From assembly GCA_934661735.1 (NCBI GenBank), contig CAKUJN010000058.1, positions 1-12,558 on the forward strand: a stretch of DNA of 12,558 nt. Direction: 5' to 3'. The notes below the pieces were generated by a model, which saw only the letters and a list, made by a program, of their open reading frames with translations, made no database searches and was not told where the DNA came from. The DNA is from an uncultured Oscillospiraceae bacterium (GTDB lineage Bacteria; Bacillota; Clostridia; Oscillospirales; Oscillospiraceae). Within the stretch, counting starts at the first letter, position 1, and each line of letters begins with the position of its first letter. Of this stretch, positions 6,260 to 12,558 are shown piece after piece. A program made the position numbers and the translations under genes.

Positions 6260-6481
6260 ATGAACGAATACGAGGTCATGATTGAAAGCATCAATCCCTG
6301 CGGCGGAGCGGCGCACGCCAGCCGTGAGCTTCGCGAAATCGAGGCGGAAAGTCCGGAAGCGTGGGTGCGGGAAAACGGCCGGTATCCCATTCTGGACAGC
6401 GGCAGAAACACCTCCGGCGACGTGGTGATCACGACCGGCGACGGCAGCGGCAGCATCGTCCGTTACACGTTTACCGAATAG
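6260..6481 (+). CDS. Small conserved-looking hypothetical protein (73 aa)
   Basis: This soluble 73-aa protein has no signal peptide or membrane segment. It starts with a beta-like run (EYEVMIESINPCGG), passes through an acidic helix (REIEAESPEAWVRE), and ends with two beta runs around a Gly/Asp turn (DVVITTGDGSGSIVRYTFTE). The layout suggests a compact alpha/beta fold; a single Cys is at position 14. AGGAAAGG and GGCGG lie upstream at workable spacing. It is monocistronic, with its own promoter and terminator. I have an impression of similar short proteins beginning with EV-IE-INPCGG in gut Clostridia but cannot name a family or function. The clean signals and codon bias argue that it is real. 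Confidence 0.8.
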   Translation: MNEYEVMIESINPCGGAAHASRELREIEAESPEAWVRENGRYPILDSGRNTSGDVVITTGDGSGSIVRYTFTE

Positions 6482-6493
6482 AATACGCACAGA

Positions 6494-6530
6494 AACGCGC
6501 CGGAAAGCAAAGCCTTCCGGCGCGTTTTTT
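6494..6530 (+). terminator. Rho-independent terminator of the 73-aa gene
   Basis: AACGCGCCGGAA (6494–6505) and TTCCGGCGCGTT (6515–6526) form a perfect 12-bp stem with a 9-nt loop, followed by T to 6530. It begins 12 nt after the stop codon. An A-run on the other side is short, so termination from the convergent dnaC-like gene is less certain. Confidence 0.93.
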
Positions 6531-6565
6531 CCTGAAATTCAGCAAAATACGGTGAAATTTTTGCA

Positions 6566-6602
6566 AAAAACAACGGTTTTTTTGAAAAAATCCATTGTTT
6601 TT
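6566..6602 (-). terminator. AT-rich near-perfect palindrome, candidate terminator for the leftward DnaD–DnaC operon
   Basis: Two 18-nt arms (6566–6583 and 6585–6602) are reverse complements except at two positions. Each arm carries AACAA and GG/CC blocks between homopolymer A and T runs. Read leftward, a hairpin is followed by TTTTTT, the shape of a low-GC terminator for the convergent gene ending at 6640. The AT content makes it weaker than others in this window, so another role is possible. Confidence 0.5.
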
Positions 6603-6634
6603 CGCGAAAATTCAGCGTTTTTTCGCGAAAAAAC
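6598..6634. repeat. Paired TTTTCGCGAAAA palindromes at 21-bp pitch
   Basis: TTTTCGCGAAAA is present at 6599–6610. An extended version, GTTTTTTCGCGAAAAAAC, is a perfect 18-bp palindrome at 6617–6634. The CGCG centres are 21 bp apart, so both face the same side of the helix. Together with CTGAAATTCAG (6532–6542) they make the 6531–6639 gap a cluster of palindromes, sharply AT-rich against the GC-rich genes on both sides. Confidence 0.75.
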
Positions 6635-6639
6635 AGTGC

Positions 6640-7614
6640 TTATTTCATCATCCGGATGTCGTTTCCGGCAAAGCGGCAGACCTCGAACACGCCAAGCAGG
6701 CGCGAGGCGATCTGCGCGGAGTAGCGCCGTTCAAGCTCGCCGACGGGCAGATTCGTGGAGATGATCGTCTGCCGCTGGGCCATCAGGCGCGTGTTGATCA
6801 CCTGATACAGCGACGCGACGGCAAGCTGCGTGGTCATCTCCGTGCCGAGATCGTCGATGATCAAAAGGTCGCAGTTCAGATATCTGCCGGTCAGGGCCGG
6901 ATCGGCCGCCTTTCCGAATTTGGCCGCCTCAAAATCGGCAAACAGCTGCGCGGCTGTGTCATAGACGACGGAAAAGCCGTGGTCGGCCACGGTCCGCGCG
7001 ATGCACGCGGACAGATAGGTTTTTCCCAGACCGGTCGGCCCGATGAACAGAAGCGAGCCGGAGCGGGGCGAAAAGCTCTTCGCATAGCGCTGCGCCGTCT
7101 GAAGGACCTTGCCCATGAGCACGCGCGGCGAGGAGCCGAGATCTGCCTCATATTTGTCCGGATAGAGGTCCAGATTGAAGCGCTCAAAGCTCTCTCTGCC
7201 GGTGCCGATCAGGCGGCTCAGTTCCTTTTTCTGCTCCTGCCGGCACAGCTCGCGCAGGCAGTCGCACATCATCGCGCCGACATAGCCGCGTCCGCCGCAG
7301 TTCGGGCAGATGGGCGACGGCTCCAGATCGTCTGGGTCCAGATCGTTGGACTCAAGAAGCCATTCGCGCTCCTGCTGAAGGGCGAGATTTTCCGCTTTCA
7401 GTGTCTGCATGGCCGCGGCGGTGTCCGCGCCGCGCCGGAAGCTGACGGCCATGACGCGCGCGGCGGTTTTGCGCAGCTGCGCGTCAATTTCCTTCAGCCG
7501 CGGATAGCGGGCATAGATATCGGCGATGCGGGCGCGTGTTTCCTTATCATGCTGCTGCCGCGCCTGCTCAAGCCGCTGCTCGGCGCGCTGCAATACTGCT
7601 TGTGAATAAGGCAT
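6640..7614 (-). CDS. DnaC/DnaI-like helicase loader ATPase
   Basis: This 324-aa AAA+ ATPase of the DnaC/IstB group is expected to load the replicative helicase at origins or stalled forks with the DnaD-like partner. Residues 1–95 are charged helices. A zinc-knuckle-like CPNC (103–106) with CDC (117–119) follows, as in many Gram-positive loaders. The ATPase domain has Walker A GPTGLGKT (192–199), Walker B LLIIDDLG (250–257), sensor STN (286–288) and a candidate arginine finger region SRLLG (304–308). The ATG follows AGGAGG at 6-nt spacing, and only 1 nt separates it from the stop of the DnaD-like gene, so translation is coupled. An IstB transposition protein is a theoretical alternative, but no transposase is present and the DnaD neighbour argues for replication. 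Confidence 0.93.
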   Translation of the reverse strand: MPYSQAVLQRAEQRLEQARQQHDKETRARIADIYARYPRLKEIDAQLRKTAARVMAVSFRRGADTAAAMQTLKAENLALQQEREWLLESNDLDPDDLEPSPICPNCGGRGYVGAMMCDCLRELCRQEQKKELSRLIGTGRESFERFNLDLYPDKYEADLGSSPRVLMGKVLQTAQRYAKSFSPRSGSLLFIGPTGLGKTYLSACIARTVADHGFSVVYDTAAQLFADFEAAKFGKAADPALTGRYLNCDLLIIDDLGTEMTTQLAVASLYQVINTRLMAQRQTIISTNLPVGELERRYSAQIASRLLGVFEVCRFAGNDIRMMK

Positions 7615-7615
7615 G

Positions 7616-8545
7616 CTATTCCTCCTCGTCGAAGTGCTTGTTCAGCATTTTCTCAACGGCGCGCCGCTCGAAATCGGTCAGCCGGTCGGTATGGTGAATC
7701 GCGCTCTGACGCTGCGGGTGTGCCTGCGGCCGGCCCTGCGCCGGCATACGATCGCCGGCTTCGATCTGCCGCAGGGTGGTAAAGCCCTGCTCATGCCAGC
7801 TTTTCAGAATGGAATTGAGATACGGCCACTTGAGCGCGCCGGTATTCATGCAGGTTTTCTCGTACGCGACGCGGATTTCCTCCTCGCCGAAGCCCCACGA
7901 AAGCCACGTCTGCACCAGCTTTTCCTCGCCGGGGGTCAGCCGCCGGTCGCCCAGCTGAAGCACCTGCCGGATCGCGCCCACGCGCGATTGGAGCTGAAGC
8001 TGGTTCTGCATGTAGACGGCGGCCTCCTCCATGGTGTCGATGCCCATATCGGCCCAGCGGTAGGCTTCCTTTTCAATCATCCGCAGTGACGGCATCCGTC
8101 CCGCGCCGCGCGCGCGGCTTTTTTCGATGCAGTAGTGAATCAGAATGGAGATGACCTCGGCCGGAAGGCCCAGATAGCGGTAGATGCACAGGAGGATTTT
8201 CAGCTCCTCGGTGGAGAGAATGCGGCCCATGCGGCGCTGCGCCTCGCCGATCATGCCGGGAAATTCCGGATTGGAGGTGTATTCGTGCGTGACGTCTGCC
8301 TCGGTATAGACCGGCGCCTCCGACGGTGCCAGATGCCGCGCGGGCTGCTCGGGGTACAGGCCCATCTGCCGCAGCGACGCCGCGGCGAAGTCCAGCTGGC
8401 GCTGTGTCAGACGGAGCGTCTGCGCGGCGGCGTCGGGCGCGCCGCCCGTTTGCAGATAGAGATACAAAAGCGCCGCCTCGGGACAGGCGGCCGCCAGCAG
8501 GCGGCGCGCGTCAGACGCGGGAATGATCAGATCGTTTTCAGCCAT
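7616..8545 (-). CDS. DnaD-like primosome protein with two DnaD C-terminal modules
   Basis: This 309-aa DNA-remodelling replication initiation protein has a winged-helix-like N-terminal region (about 1–70). Two DnaD_2-type helical modules follow, one at about 95–180 (STEELKILLCIYRYLGLPAE and on) and one at about 200–258. The second ends with the family signature YEKTCMNTG then YLNSILKSW, the motif used by DnaD/DnaB proteins for single-strand DNA binding. Residues 265–290 are a Pro/Gln-rich linker, and the acidic tail ends in HFDEEE. Duplicated modules are commonly seen in clostridial DnaD proteins. The ATG at 8545 follows AAAGGAG at 8-nt spacing. It is first in the leftward operon, directly before the loader gene, the standard pairing for helicase loading. 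Confidence 0.9.
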   Translation of the reverse strand: MAENDLIIPASDARRLLAAACPEAALLYLYLQTGGAPDAAAQTLRLTQRQLDFAAASLRQMGLYPEQPARHLAPSEAPVYTEADVTHEYTSNPEFPGMIGEAQRRMGRILSTEELKILLCIYRYLGLPAEVISILIHYCIEKSRARGAGRMPSLRMIEKEAYRWADMGIDTMEEAAVYMQNQLQLQSRVGAIRQVLQLGDRRLTPGEEKLVQTWLSWGFGEEEIRVAYEKTCMNTGALKWPYLNSILKSWHEQGFTTLRQIEAGDRMPAQGRPQAHPQRQSAIHHTDRLTDFERRAVEKMLNKHFDEEE

Positions 8546-8592
8546 ACCGGCGGCTCCTTTCCGCGCTGGGCGCGTGATTTCGACAGGTTTTA

Positions 8593-8621
8593 ATTATAGC
8601 ACACAAAAACCGCCGCGGCAA
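8593..8621 (-). promoter_or_regulatory. Predicted leftward promoter for the DnaD–DnaC operon
   Basis: Reading leftward, TTGCCG (8616–8621, four of six) and a perfect TATAAT (8593–8598) are separated by exactly 17 nt, with TGC before the -10 giving an extended -10. This is the best-formed promoter in the window. It leaves a leader of about 40 nt before the ATG. Confidence 0.8.
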
Positions 8622-8738
8622 TGCCTGCGGGCAATTTTGCGCGGGGGCGCAGGACGCGGCCGCGCAGAAAAGGCTGCCGTTCCGGTGCAAAATTCATGAA
8701 AAAGAAACGAAAGGTTTACAATTTCCCGCAAATGGCAC

Positions 8739-8767
8739 TTTCCTGATGCGATGGTTTATGCTATAAT
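8739..8767 (+). promoter_or_regulatory. Predicted rightward promoter for the U32–maf–mreC operon
   Basis: A perfect TATAAT (8762–8767) is preceded by TGC, an extended -10. The -35 candidate TTTCCT (8739–8744), 17 nt upstream, is poor. The -10 ends 65 nt before the U32 start, leaving a leader of roughly 60 nt. Between this and the leftward promoter (8622–8738) I see only a 6-bp TGCGCG/CGCGCA inverted repeat (8638–8643 and 8661–8666), too weak to name. Confidence 0.7.
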
Positions 8768-8832
8768 GTATTCGGATTTTTATGCGCTGGCTCCGGAGCA
8801 GGGGCCTGCGCCGGAGATATGAGGGAGAGACC

Positions 8833-10923
8833 ATGCTTGAACTGTTAGCCCCCGCCGGTTCGATGGAGGCGCTGCGCGCCGCCGTTCAGAACGGCGCAGA
8901 CGCCGTTTATCTCGGCTATGATACATTCAACGCGCGTATGGGCGCGCAGAATTTTTCCGCGGACGAATTGCAGGAGGCCGTGGTCTATTGTCATGTGCGC
9001 GGCGTCAAGGTGCATCTGACGCTGAACACGCTGGTCTCCGACCGCGAAATGCCGCAGGCGGCCGACGTCATCCGGACGGCGGCGGCATTCGGCGTGGACG
9101 CGTTTATTGTGCAGGATCTGGGCGTGGCGGCGCTCTGCCGCGAAATTGCGCCGTCGGTCGCAATCCACGCCTCGACGCAGATGAGCATCCACTCGCTGGA
9201 GGGCGTGCAGCAGGCGGCCGAGCTTGGCGTCAGCCGCGTCGTGCTCGCGCGCGAGCTTCCGCGCGAGGAAATCGCGCACATCTGCCGCAGAAGTCCGGTT
9301 GAGATCGAGGTATTTGTCCACGGCGCGCTCTGCATGTGCTACTCCGGCCAGTGCTACCTCTCCTCCGTCATCGGGCGGCGGAGCGGCAACCGCGGCCAGT
9401 GTGCGCAGCCGTGCCGGCTGCCCTATGGCTACGGCCGGTTTGAGCCGTCGCGCTATCCGCTGAGCCTGCGGGACAACTGTCTGATTGAATATCTGGACGA
9501 TCTGCGCCGCATGGGCGTGGCGTCGCTGAAAATCGAGGGCCGCATGAAGCGGCCGGAATATGTGGCCGTCGTGACAAAGGCGTACCGCGCCGCCATCGAC
9601 GGTAAGCCCGTCACCGACAACGACATGGAGGAACTGGAGGCTGCATTTTCGCGGCAGGGCTTTACACAGGGGTATTATCTGGGCAAAAAGGGCGTGTCGA
9701 TGTTCGGCACCCGTCAGGACCCCGAGGACAACCGCGAGCTGTTCGCGGCGGCGCGCGCGACGTATGAAAACGGCGAAAACGTGCACATTCCTGTGCGGTT
9801 TTACGCGATTATCCGGCGCGGCGAGCCGGCACAGCTGGCCGTGGAGGATGACGCGGGCCACGTCTGCAAGGCGCGCGGCCCCGTGCCGCAGGAGGCGCAG
9901 GTGCGCTCGCTGACCGAGGACGAGCTGTCCGAACGGCTGGGCAAAACCGGCGGCACGCCGTACCGCTGCGTGCAGATGCGCGCGGTGATCGACGCGGGGC
10001 TGATGCTTCCGGCCTCGGCCATCAACGCCATGCGGCGCGATGTGCTGGCGGAGCTGACCGCGCGGCGCGGGCGGACGCCGCTGATGCAGCTGGGCGCGTA
10101 CAACGCCCCCGCACTGTACGACGGCATGTCCGGCGAGCCGCAGCTGACCATCGCGGTGCGCAGCGTGCAGCAGATCACATCCCGAATGCTGGCGATGCGT
10201 CCGGCGGTTCTGTATGTGCCGCTTTCGGAAATCATCGACAATCCCGACCTGCCCGAGCGGCTGGGCGTGGAGACGCAGCTGGCCGCGATTCTGCCGCGCG
10301 TGTTCTGGAGCGGTGAAAACGCGCAGATCGCCGAGCAGCTGAAAAAAGCCTATCTGATGGGTGTGCGGCAGCTTCTGGTCGGAAATCTGGGTCAGGTGCG
10401 CGTGGGCAAGGCCGCGGGCTTTGCCGTGCGCGGCGATTTCGGGCTGAACATCTACAACTCCCGCGCCATGCACTATCTGCGTGCGCAGGGAATGGACTCG
10501 CAGCTGCTCTCCTTTGAAATGACGCTGCCGCAGATCCGTGACATCTCCAAGGCGGTGCCGAGCGAGGTGCTGATCTACGGGCGGCTGCCGCTGATGCTGA
10601 CGGAAAACTGCATCATCAAAAACCGCACCGGCGTGTGCAGCTGCGACACGTCCGCGCCGGTCAAGCTGACCGACCGAACGGGCGAGGAATTCCCCGTCGT
10701 CAAGGACCCGGGCACCTGCCGGAGCGTGGTGCTCAACGGCAGAAAGCTGTATCTGCTGGACAAGAAGGACGTGTTCCGCGGCATGGGCATCTGGGCGCTG
10801 CGGATGCAGTTTACGACGGAAAACCCGGGCGAAATCGACACCATTTTGTATGAATACCGAACCGGCGGACACTTTGACGCCGGAAGTTATACGCGCGGGC
10901 TGTATTCGCGCGGCGTGGAATAG
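8833..10923 (+). CDS. U32-family protein with long C-terminal (DUF3656-type) extension, probable RNA hydroxylation enzyme
   Basis: This 696-aa protein begins LELLAPAGSMEALRAAVQNG, the U32 N-terminus, with a TIM-barrel-like first domain. The family core is VHGALCMCYSGQCYLSS followed by NRGQCAQPCR, giving the four-cysteine set C167, C174, C190 and C194 that binds an iron–sulfur cluster in characterised relatives (C169 is extra). U32 was first named as a peptidase, but RlhA and TrhP relatives are hydroxylation factors for 23S rRNA C2501 or tRNA U34. The length and second half resemble the RlhA-like (YdcP) branch more than the 300–420-aa TrhP proteins, so rRNA modification is the better guess. 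The end has the usual GSYTRGLYSRGV. The ATG at 8833 follows GAGGGAGAG; longer in-frame starts add a non-family tail. It leads an apparent operon with maf (28 nt) and mreC. Confidence 0.9.
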   Translation: MLELLAPAGSMEALRAAVQNGADAVYLGYDTFNARMGAQNFSADELQEAVVYCHVRGVKVHLTLNTLVSDREMPQAADVIRTAAAFGVDAFIVQDLGVAALCREIAPSVAIHASTQMSIHSLEGVQQAAELGVSRVVLARELPREEIAHICRRSPVEIEVFVHGALCMCYSGQCYLSSVIGRRSGNRGQCAQPCRLPYGYGRFEPSRYPLSLRDNCLIEYLDDLRRMGVASLKIEGRMKRPEYVAVVTKAYRAAIDGKPVTDNDMEELEAAFSRQGFTQGYYLGKKGVSMFGTRQDPEDNRELFAAARATYENGENVHIPVRFYAIIRRGEPAQLAVEDDAGHVCKARGPVPQEAQVRSLTEDELSERLGKTGGTPYRCVQMRAVIDAGLMLPASAINAMRRDVLAELTARRGRTPLMQLGAYNAPALYDGMSGEPQLTIAVRSVQQITSRMLAMRPAVLYVPLSEIIDNPDLPERLGVETQLAAILPRVFWSGENAQIAEQLKKAYLMGVRQLLVGNLGQVRVGKAAGFAVRGDFGLNIYNSRAMHYLRAQGMDSQLLSFEMTLPQIRDISKAVPSEVLIYGRLPLMLTENCIIKNRTGVCSCDTSAPVKLTDRTGEEFPVVKDPGTCRSVVLNGRKLYLLDKKDVFRGMGIWALRMQFTTENPGEIDTILYEYRTGGHFDAGSYTRGLYSRGVE

Positions 10924-10951
10924 CACGCGGCAGAGAAAGGAACGAAAAGGC

Positions 10952-11521
10952 ATGGCTTTGATTCTTGCCTCCAAATCTCCGCGGCGGCAGGAGCTGATGA
11001 AGCTGCTGCGGCAGCCGTTTACGGTAAAAACGGAGGATATTGATGAGACGATGAATCCGGCGCTTGCGCCGGAGGACGAGGTCGCGCGCGTCAGCGCCGC
11101 CAAGGCGCAGGCCGTGGCCGATGCGTGCGCGCCGGAGGACGTTATCGTCTCCGCCGACACCATCGTCGTCTGCGGCGGCCGCATCCTGGGCAAGCCGCAC
11201 AGCGAGGCGGAGGCCGCGCAGATGCTGAGCATGCTCTCCGGCCGGACGCACGAGGTCATGACCGGCCTGTCCGTCCGGACGCAGGGACGGACGGATACGC
11301 GCGTAGTGAAAACCGAGGTGCGCTTCCGCGCGCTGTCGGATGCGGAAATCCGCGCCTACATCGCCACCGGCGAGCCGATGGACAAGGCCGGCGCCTATGG
11401 CATTCAGGGCGGCGCGTCCGTGTTTGTCGAGCATCTGTCGGGCGACTATTTCTGCGTGATGGGGCTGCCGGTGTGCGCGCTGTATGAGATGCTGCGTGCG
11501 CGCGGCGCGCTTGCCGGCTGA
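10952..11521 (+). CDS. maf: Maf-family nucleoside triphosphate pyrophosphatase
   Basis: This 189-aa cytoplasmic house-cleaning enzyme is expected to hydrolyse non-canonical or surplus NTPs (dTTP/UTP in the best-studied YhdE-type branch) to NMP and pyrophosphate. All family blocks are present: ILASKSPRRQELM (4–16), VSADTIVV (67–74) with catalytic Asp69, GKP (80–82), EPMDKAGAYGIQG (141–153) and GDYFCVMGLPV (164–174). Length is normal. The ATG at 10952 is preceded by AAAGGA and AAAAGG and matches the usual N-terminus; longer in-frame starts overlap the U32 gene. Maf is a common neighbour of the mreBCD shape genes in bacteria, and here mreC follows after 35 nt. Confidence 0.95.
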   Translation: MALILASKSPRRQELMKLLRQPFTVKTEDIDETMNPALAPEDEVARVSAAKAQAVADACAPEDVIVSADTIVVCGGRILGKPHSEAEAAQMLSMLSGRTHEVMTGLSVRTQGRTDTRVVKTEVRFRALSDAEIRAYIATGEPMDKAGAYGIQGGASVFVEHLSGDYFCVMGLPVCALYEMLRARGALAG

Positions 11522-11556
11522 GCGCCGGATGATTTCAGAGGAATCGGGGTGAGCCC

Positions 11557-12393
11557 TTGAAAAAGCATTTCTGGACGGCAAAGGTCAAGTCCATTCTGAT
11601 CGTGGCGGTGGTGCTGGCGCTGCTGATTACGGTTGCGGCGGCAGTCGCGCGGAATACGCCGGCACTGGAAAATCTGGTGGGGACGATCCTTTCGCCCATC
11701 CGGAGCGGCGTCGCGGCCATCGACCGACAGGCCGAGCGCTATTATAATTATCTGTTCTCCTATGAGGCGCTTCAGGCGAAGAATCAGGAGCTGGAACGCC
11801 AGATTCTGGACATGGAGGAGGCCGCGCGCAGCGCCGAGTCGCTTCAGCGTGAGAACGAGCGGCTGAAAATGCTGCTGAATCTGTCGGATGAGCACGAGGA
11901 CTATGTGTTCGTGTCGGCCTATATCATTTCATGGAACGCCTCCAACTATAAAAGCGAGTTTACCATCGGCAAGGGCACGAATTCCGGCCTTGAGTCCGGC
12001 ATGTGCGCCGTCACGGAGAACGGACAGGTCATCGGCCTGATCACCGAGGTCGGCCTCAATTGGGCGACGATCACCACCATCAGCGACTCGTCAATGGAAA
12101 TCAGCGCATCGATCGCCTCGTCCGGCTATGCGGGCGTGGTGCAGGGCACGTATCTTGCCAACGGCGAAAGCGTGCTGCGTATGAACTATCTGCCGACGGA
12201 TGCGATTCTGAAAAACAACGATCAGGTCGTCACAACCGGCTCGACGCTGTATCCGCGCGGACTGCTGCTGGGCTATCTGACAAACGTCGCGCTGGATGAG
12301 ACGGGCGTGGCAAAATACGCTACGCTGGAGCCGTCGTGCGATATCAGCAGTCTGGAGCAGATCTTTATTATTACGGAATACGCGAACCGATGA
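11557..12393 (+). CDS. mreC: Rod shape-determining protein MreC, TTG start
   Basis: This 278-aa bitopic membrane protein of the elongasome scaffolds lateral cell-wall synthesis with MreD, RodA and PBP2. A short basic cytoplasmic tail (1–11) is followed by one membrane helix (12–30) and a coiled coil (about 65–107; QAKNQELERQILDMEEAAR and following). The extracellular double beta-barrel domain occupies about 115–275, with the family runs NASNYKSEFTIGKGTNSGLE and GMCAVTENGQVIGLITEVG. The start is TTG at 11557: the preceding GGGGTGAG and the immediate KKHFW membrane N-terminus fit, and no in-frame ATG lies nearby. No mreB lies between maf and mreC. After the stop comes a structured repeat rather than an obvious mreD. 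Confidence 0.95.
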   Translation: MKKHFWTAKVKSILIVAVVLALLITVAAAVARNTPALENLVGTILSPIRSGVAAIDRQAERYYNYLFSYEALQAKNQELERQILDMEEAARSAESLQRENERLKMLLNLSDEHEDYVFVSAYIISWNASNYKSEFTIGKGTNSGLESGMCAVTENGQVIGLITEVGLNWATITTISDSSMEISASIASSGYAGVVQGTYLANGESVLRMNYLPTDAILKNNDQVVTTGSTLYPRGLLLGYLTNVALDETGVAKYATLEPSCDISSLEQIFIITEYANR

Positions 12394-12399
12394 GGGGTT

Positions 12400-12493
12400 G
12401 ACGGCTGGCTGACCGCGCCGGAGGCGCGGGGAAGATTTCCGGTTGGCACCGGAACTGCCGTTGAATGCGGTGAGACCGCAGCCGTCGCTCCGC
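12400..12493 (+). repeat. Dispersed structured repeat, copy B, with a multi-branch fold
   Basis: The 12439–12493 part matches copy A at 43–95 in inverted orientation. The whole can be drawn as an outer stem GACGGCTG (12400–12407) with CAGCCGTC (12479–12486) enclosing three hairpins. These are CCGCGCC-GGA-GGCGCGG (12413–12429), CCGGT-TGGC-ACCGG (12439–12452) and GCGGT-GAG-ACCGC (12467–12479). The last base of hairpin 3 is also the first of the outer arm, so one pair must give way. It starts 6 nt after the mreC stop. It could be a mobile or REP-like DNA repeat or a 3' untranslated RNA structure. It is not a tRNA: there is no T-loop or acceptor pattern. Confidence 0.65.
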
Positions 12494-12495
12494 GG

Positions 12496-12529
12496 GCATA
12501 CTTTTTCTGGCTTGTCAGAAAAAGTATGC
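12496..12529. repeat. Perfect 14-bp inverted repeat downstream of copy B
   Basis: GCATACTTTTTCTG (12496–12509) and CAGAAAAAGTATGC (12516–12529) pair perfectly around a 6-nt loop, GCTTGT. The T-run lies inside the stem and an A-run, not a T-run, follows, so it does not look like a standard terminator in either direction. It may be the terminal part of the same composite repeat. No gene is evident from here to the window end; an ATG at 12545 lacks a ribosome site. Confidence 0.8.
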
Positions 12530-12558
12530 AAAAAGAGACGCTGGATGCGAATCGGATT

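Noticed and set aside
6595..7605. A 336-codon frame opposite the DnaC-like gene
   Set aside because: It is antisense to Walker A and B containing sequence and starts inside AT-rich palindromes; no coding features.
8696..8746. A 16-codon reading frame beginning MKKKRKV in the U32 upstream region
   Set aside because: No ribosome site precedes it and it overlaps the predicted -35 region of the U32 promoter. The resemblance to a eukaryotic nuclear localisation signal is coincidence.
8845..11259. An 804-codon reading frame opposite U32 and maf
   Set aside because: It is antisense to two genes with unmistakable family motifs; length alone is a GC effect.
11529..11552. Seven-residue upstream frame ending at the mreC ribosome site (a leader peptide?)
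   Set aside because: It has no ribosome site of its own and no attenuator-like structure; chance occurrence is likely.
12400..12493. A tRNA or known riboswitch reading of the multi-branch fold
   Set aside because: There is no T-loop, anticodon arm geometry or CCA-proximal acceptor, and I recognise no riboswitch core. It also follows a gene instead of preceding one.
1..12558. CRISPR arrays, transposases, integrases, phage or toxin–antitoxin genes
   Set aside because: Both strands were read for regularly spaced repeats and recombinase motifs; none was found. The DnaC-like ATPase has no transposase neighbour, so IstB is disfavoured.

Overview
This GC-rich window (by eye around 60% G+C) reads as chromosome of an anaerobic Firmicute of the class Clostridia. 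The Oscillospiraceae / gut Oscillospirales are the best guess, with the genus undetermined. The evidence is a DnaD–DnaC-type primosome pair, a LytTR/AgrC-like two-component system, a clostripain-family (C11) lipoprotein, a U32 protein with the long C-terminal extension, maf–mreC, strong AGGAGG ribosome sites, and GC-rich dispersed intergenic repeats.

Layout. (1) 1–128: pieces of dispersed repeats and a terminator. (2) 127–2148, minus strand: an AgrC-like sensor kinase and its LytTR response regulator, regulator first, 3 nt apart. (3) 2149–2322: divergent control region with a leftward promoter, a perfect 13-bp tandem repeat at 22-bp pitch matching the LytTR/ComE operator design, and a rightward extended -10 promoter with a poor -35. 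(4) 2323–6100, plus strand: apparent four-gene operon of a minimal LemA-like membrane protein, a zinc-ribbon/SHOCT protein, a clostripain-family lipoprotein protease and a small acidic lipoprotein, closed by tandem terminators. (5) 6260–6481: a free-standing 73-aa gene with its own promoter and terminator. (6) 6531–6634: AT-rich palindromes between convergent genes. (7) 6640–8545, minus strand: DnaD-like and DnaC/DnaI-like replication proteins. (8) 8833–12393, plus strand: U32 protein, Maf and MreC. (9) 12394–12558: a structured repeat and a perfect inverted repeat.

The central hypothesis is a self-contained envelope circuit. An AgrC-like sensor signals to a LytTR regulator that binds the tandem repeat and activates the divergent operon, placing a cysteine protease lipoprotein and its neighbours at the cell surface. 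The operator geometry resembles pneumococcal ComE promoters as I recall them. No agrB/agrD-like pheromone genes are visible, so the stimulus is unknown.

The second point of interest is a dispersed element present in inverted orientation at both ends of the window (43–95 and 12439–12493). The copies differ by a compensatory base-pair change in one hairpin (GCGGC/GCCGC versus GCGGT/ACCGC), suggesting that structure is maintained. The right-hand copy can be drawn as a closed multi-branch fold. The remaining genes look like ordinary housekeeping functions.
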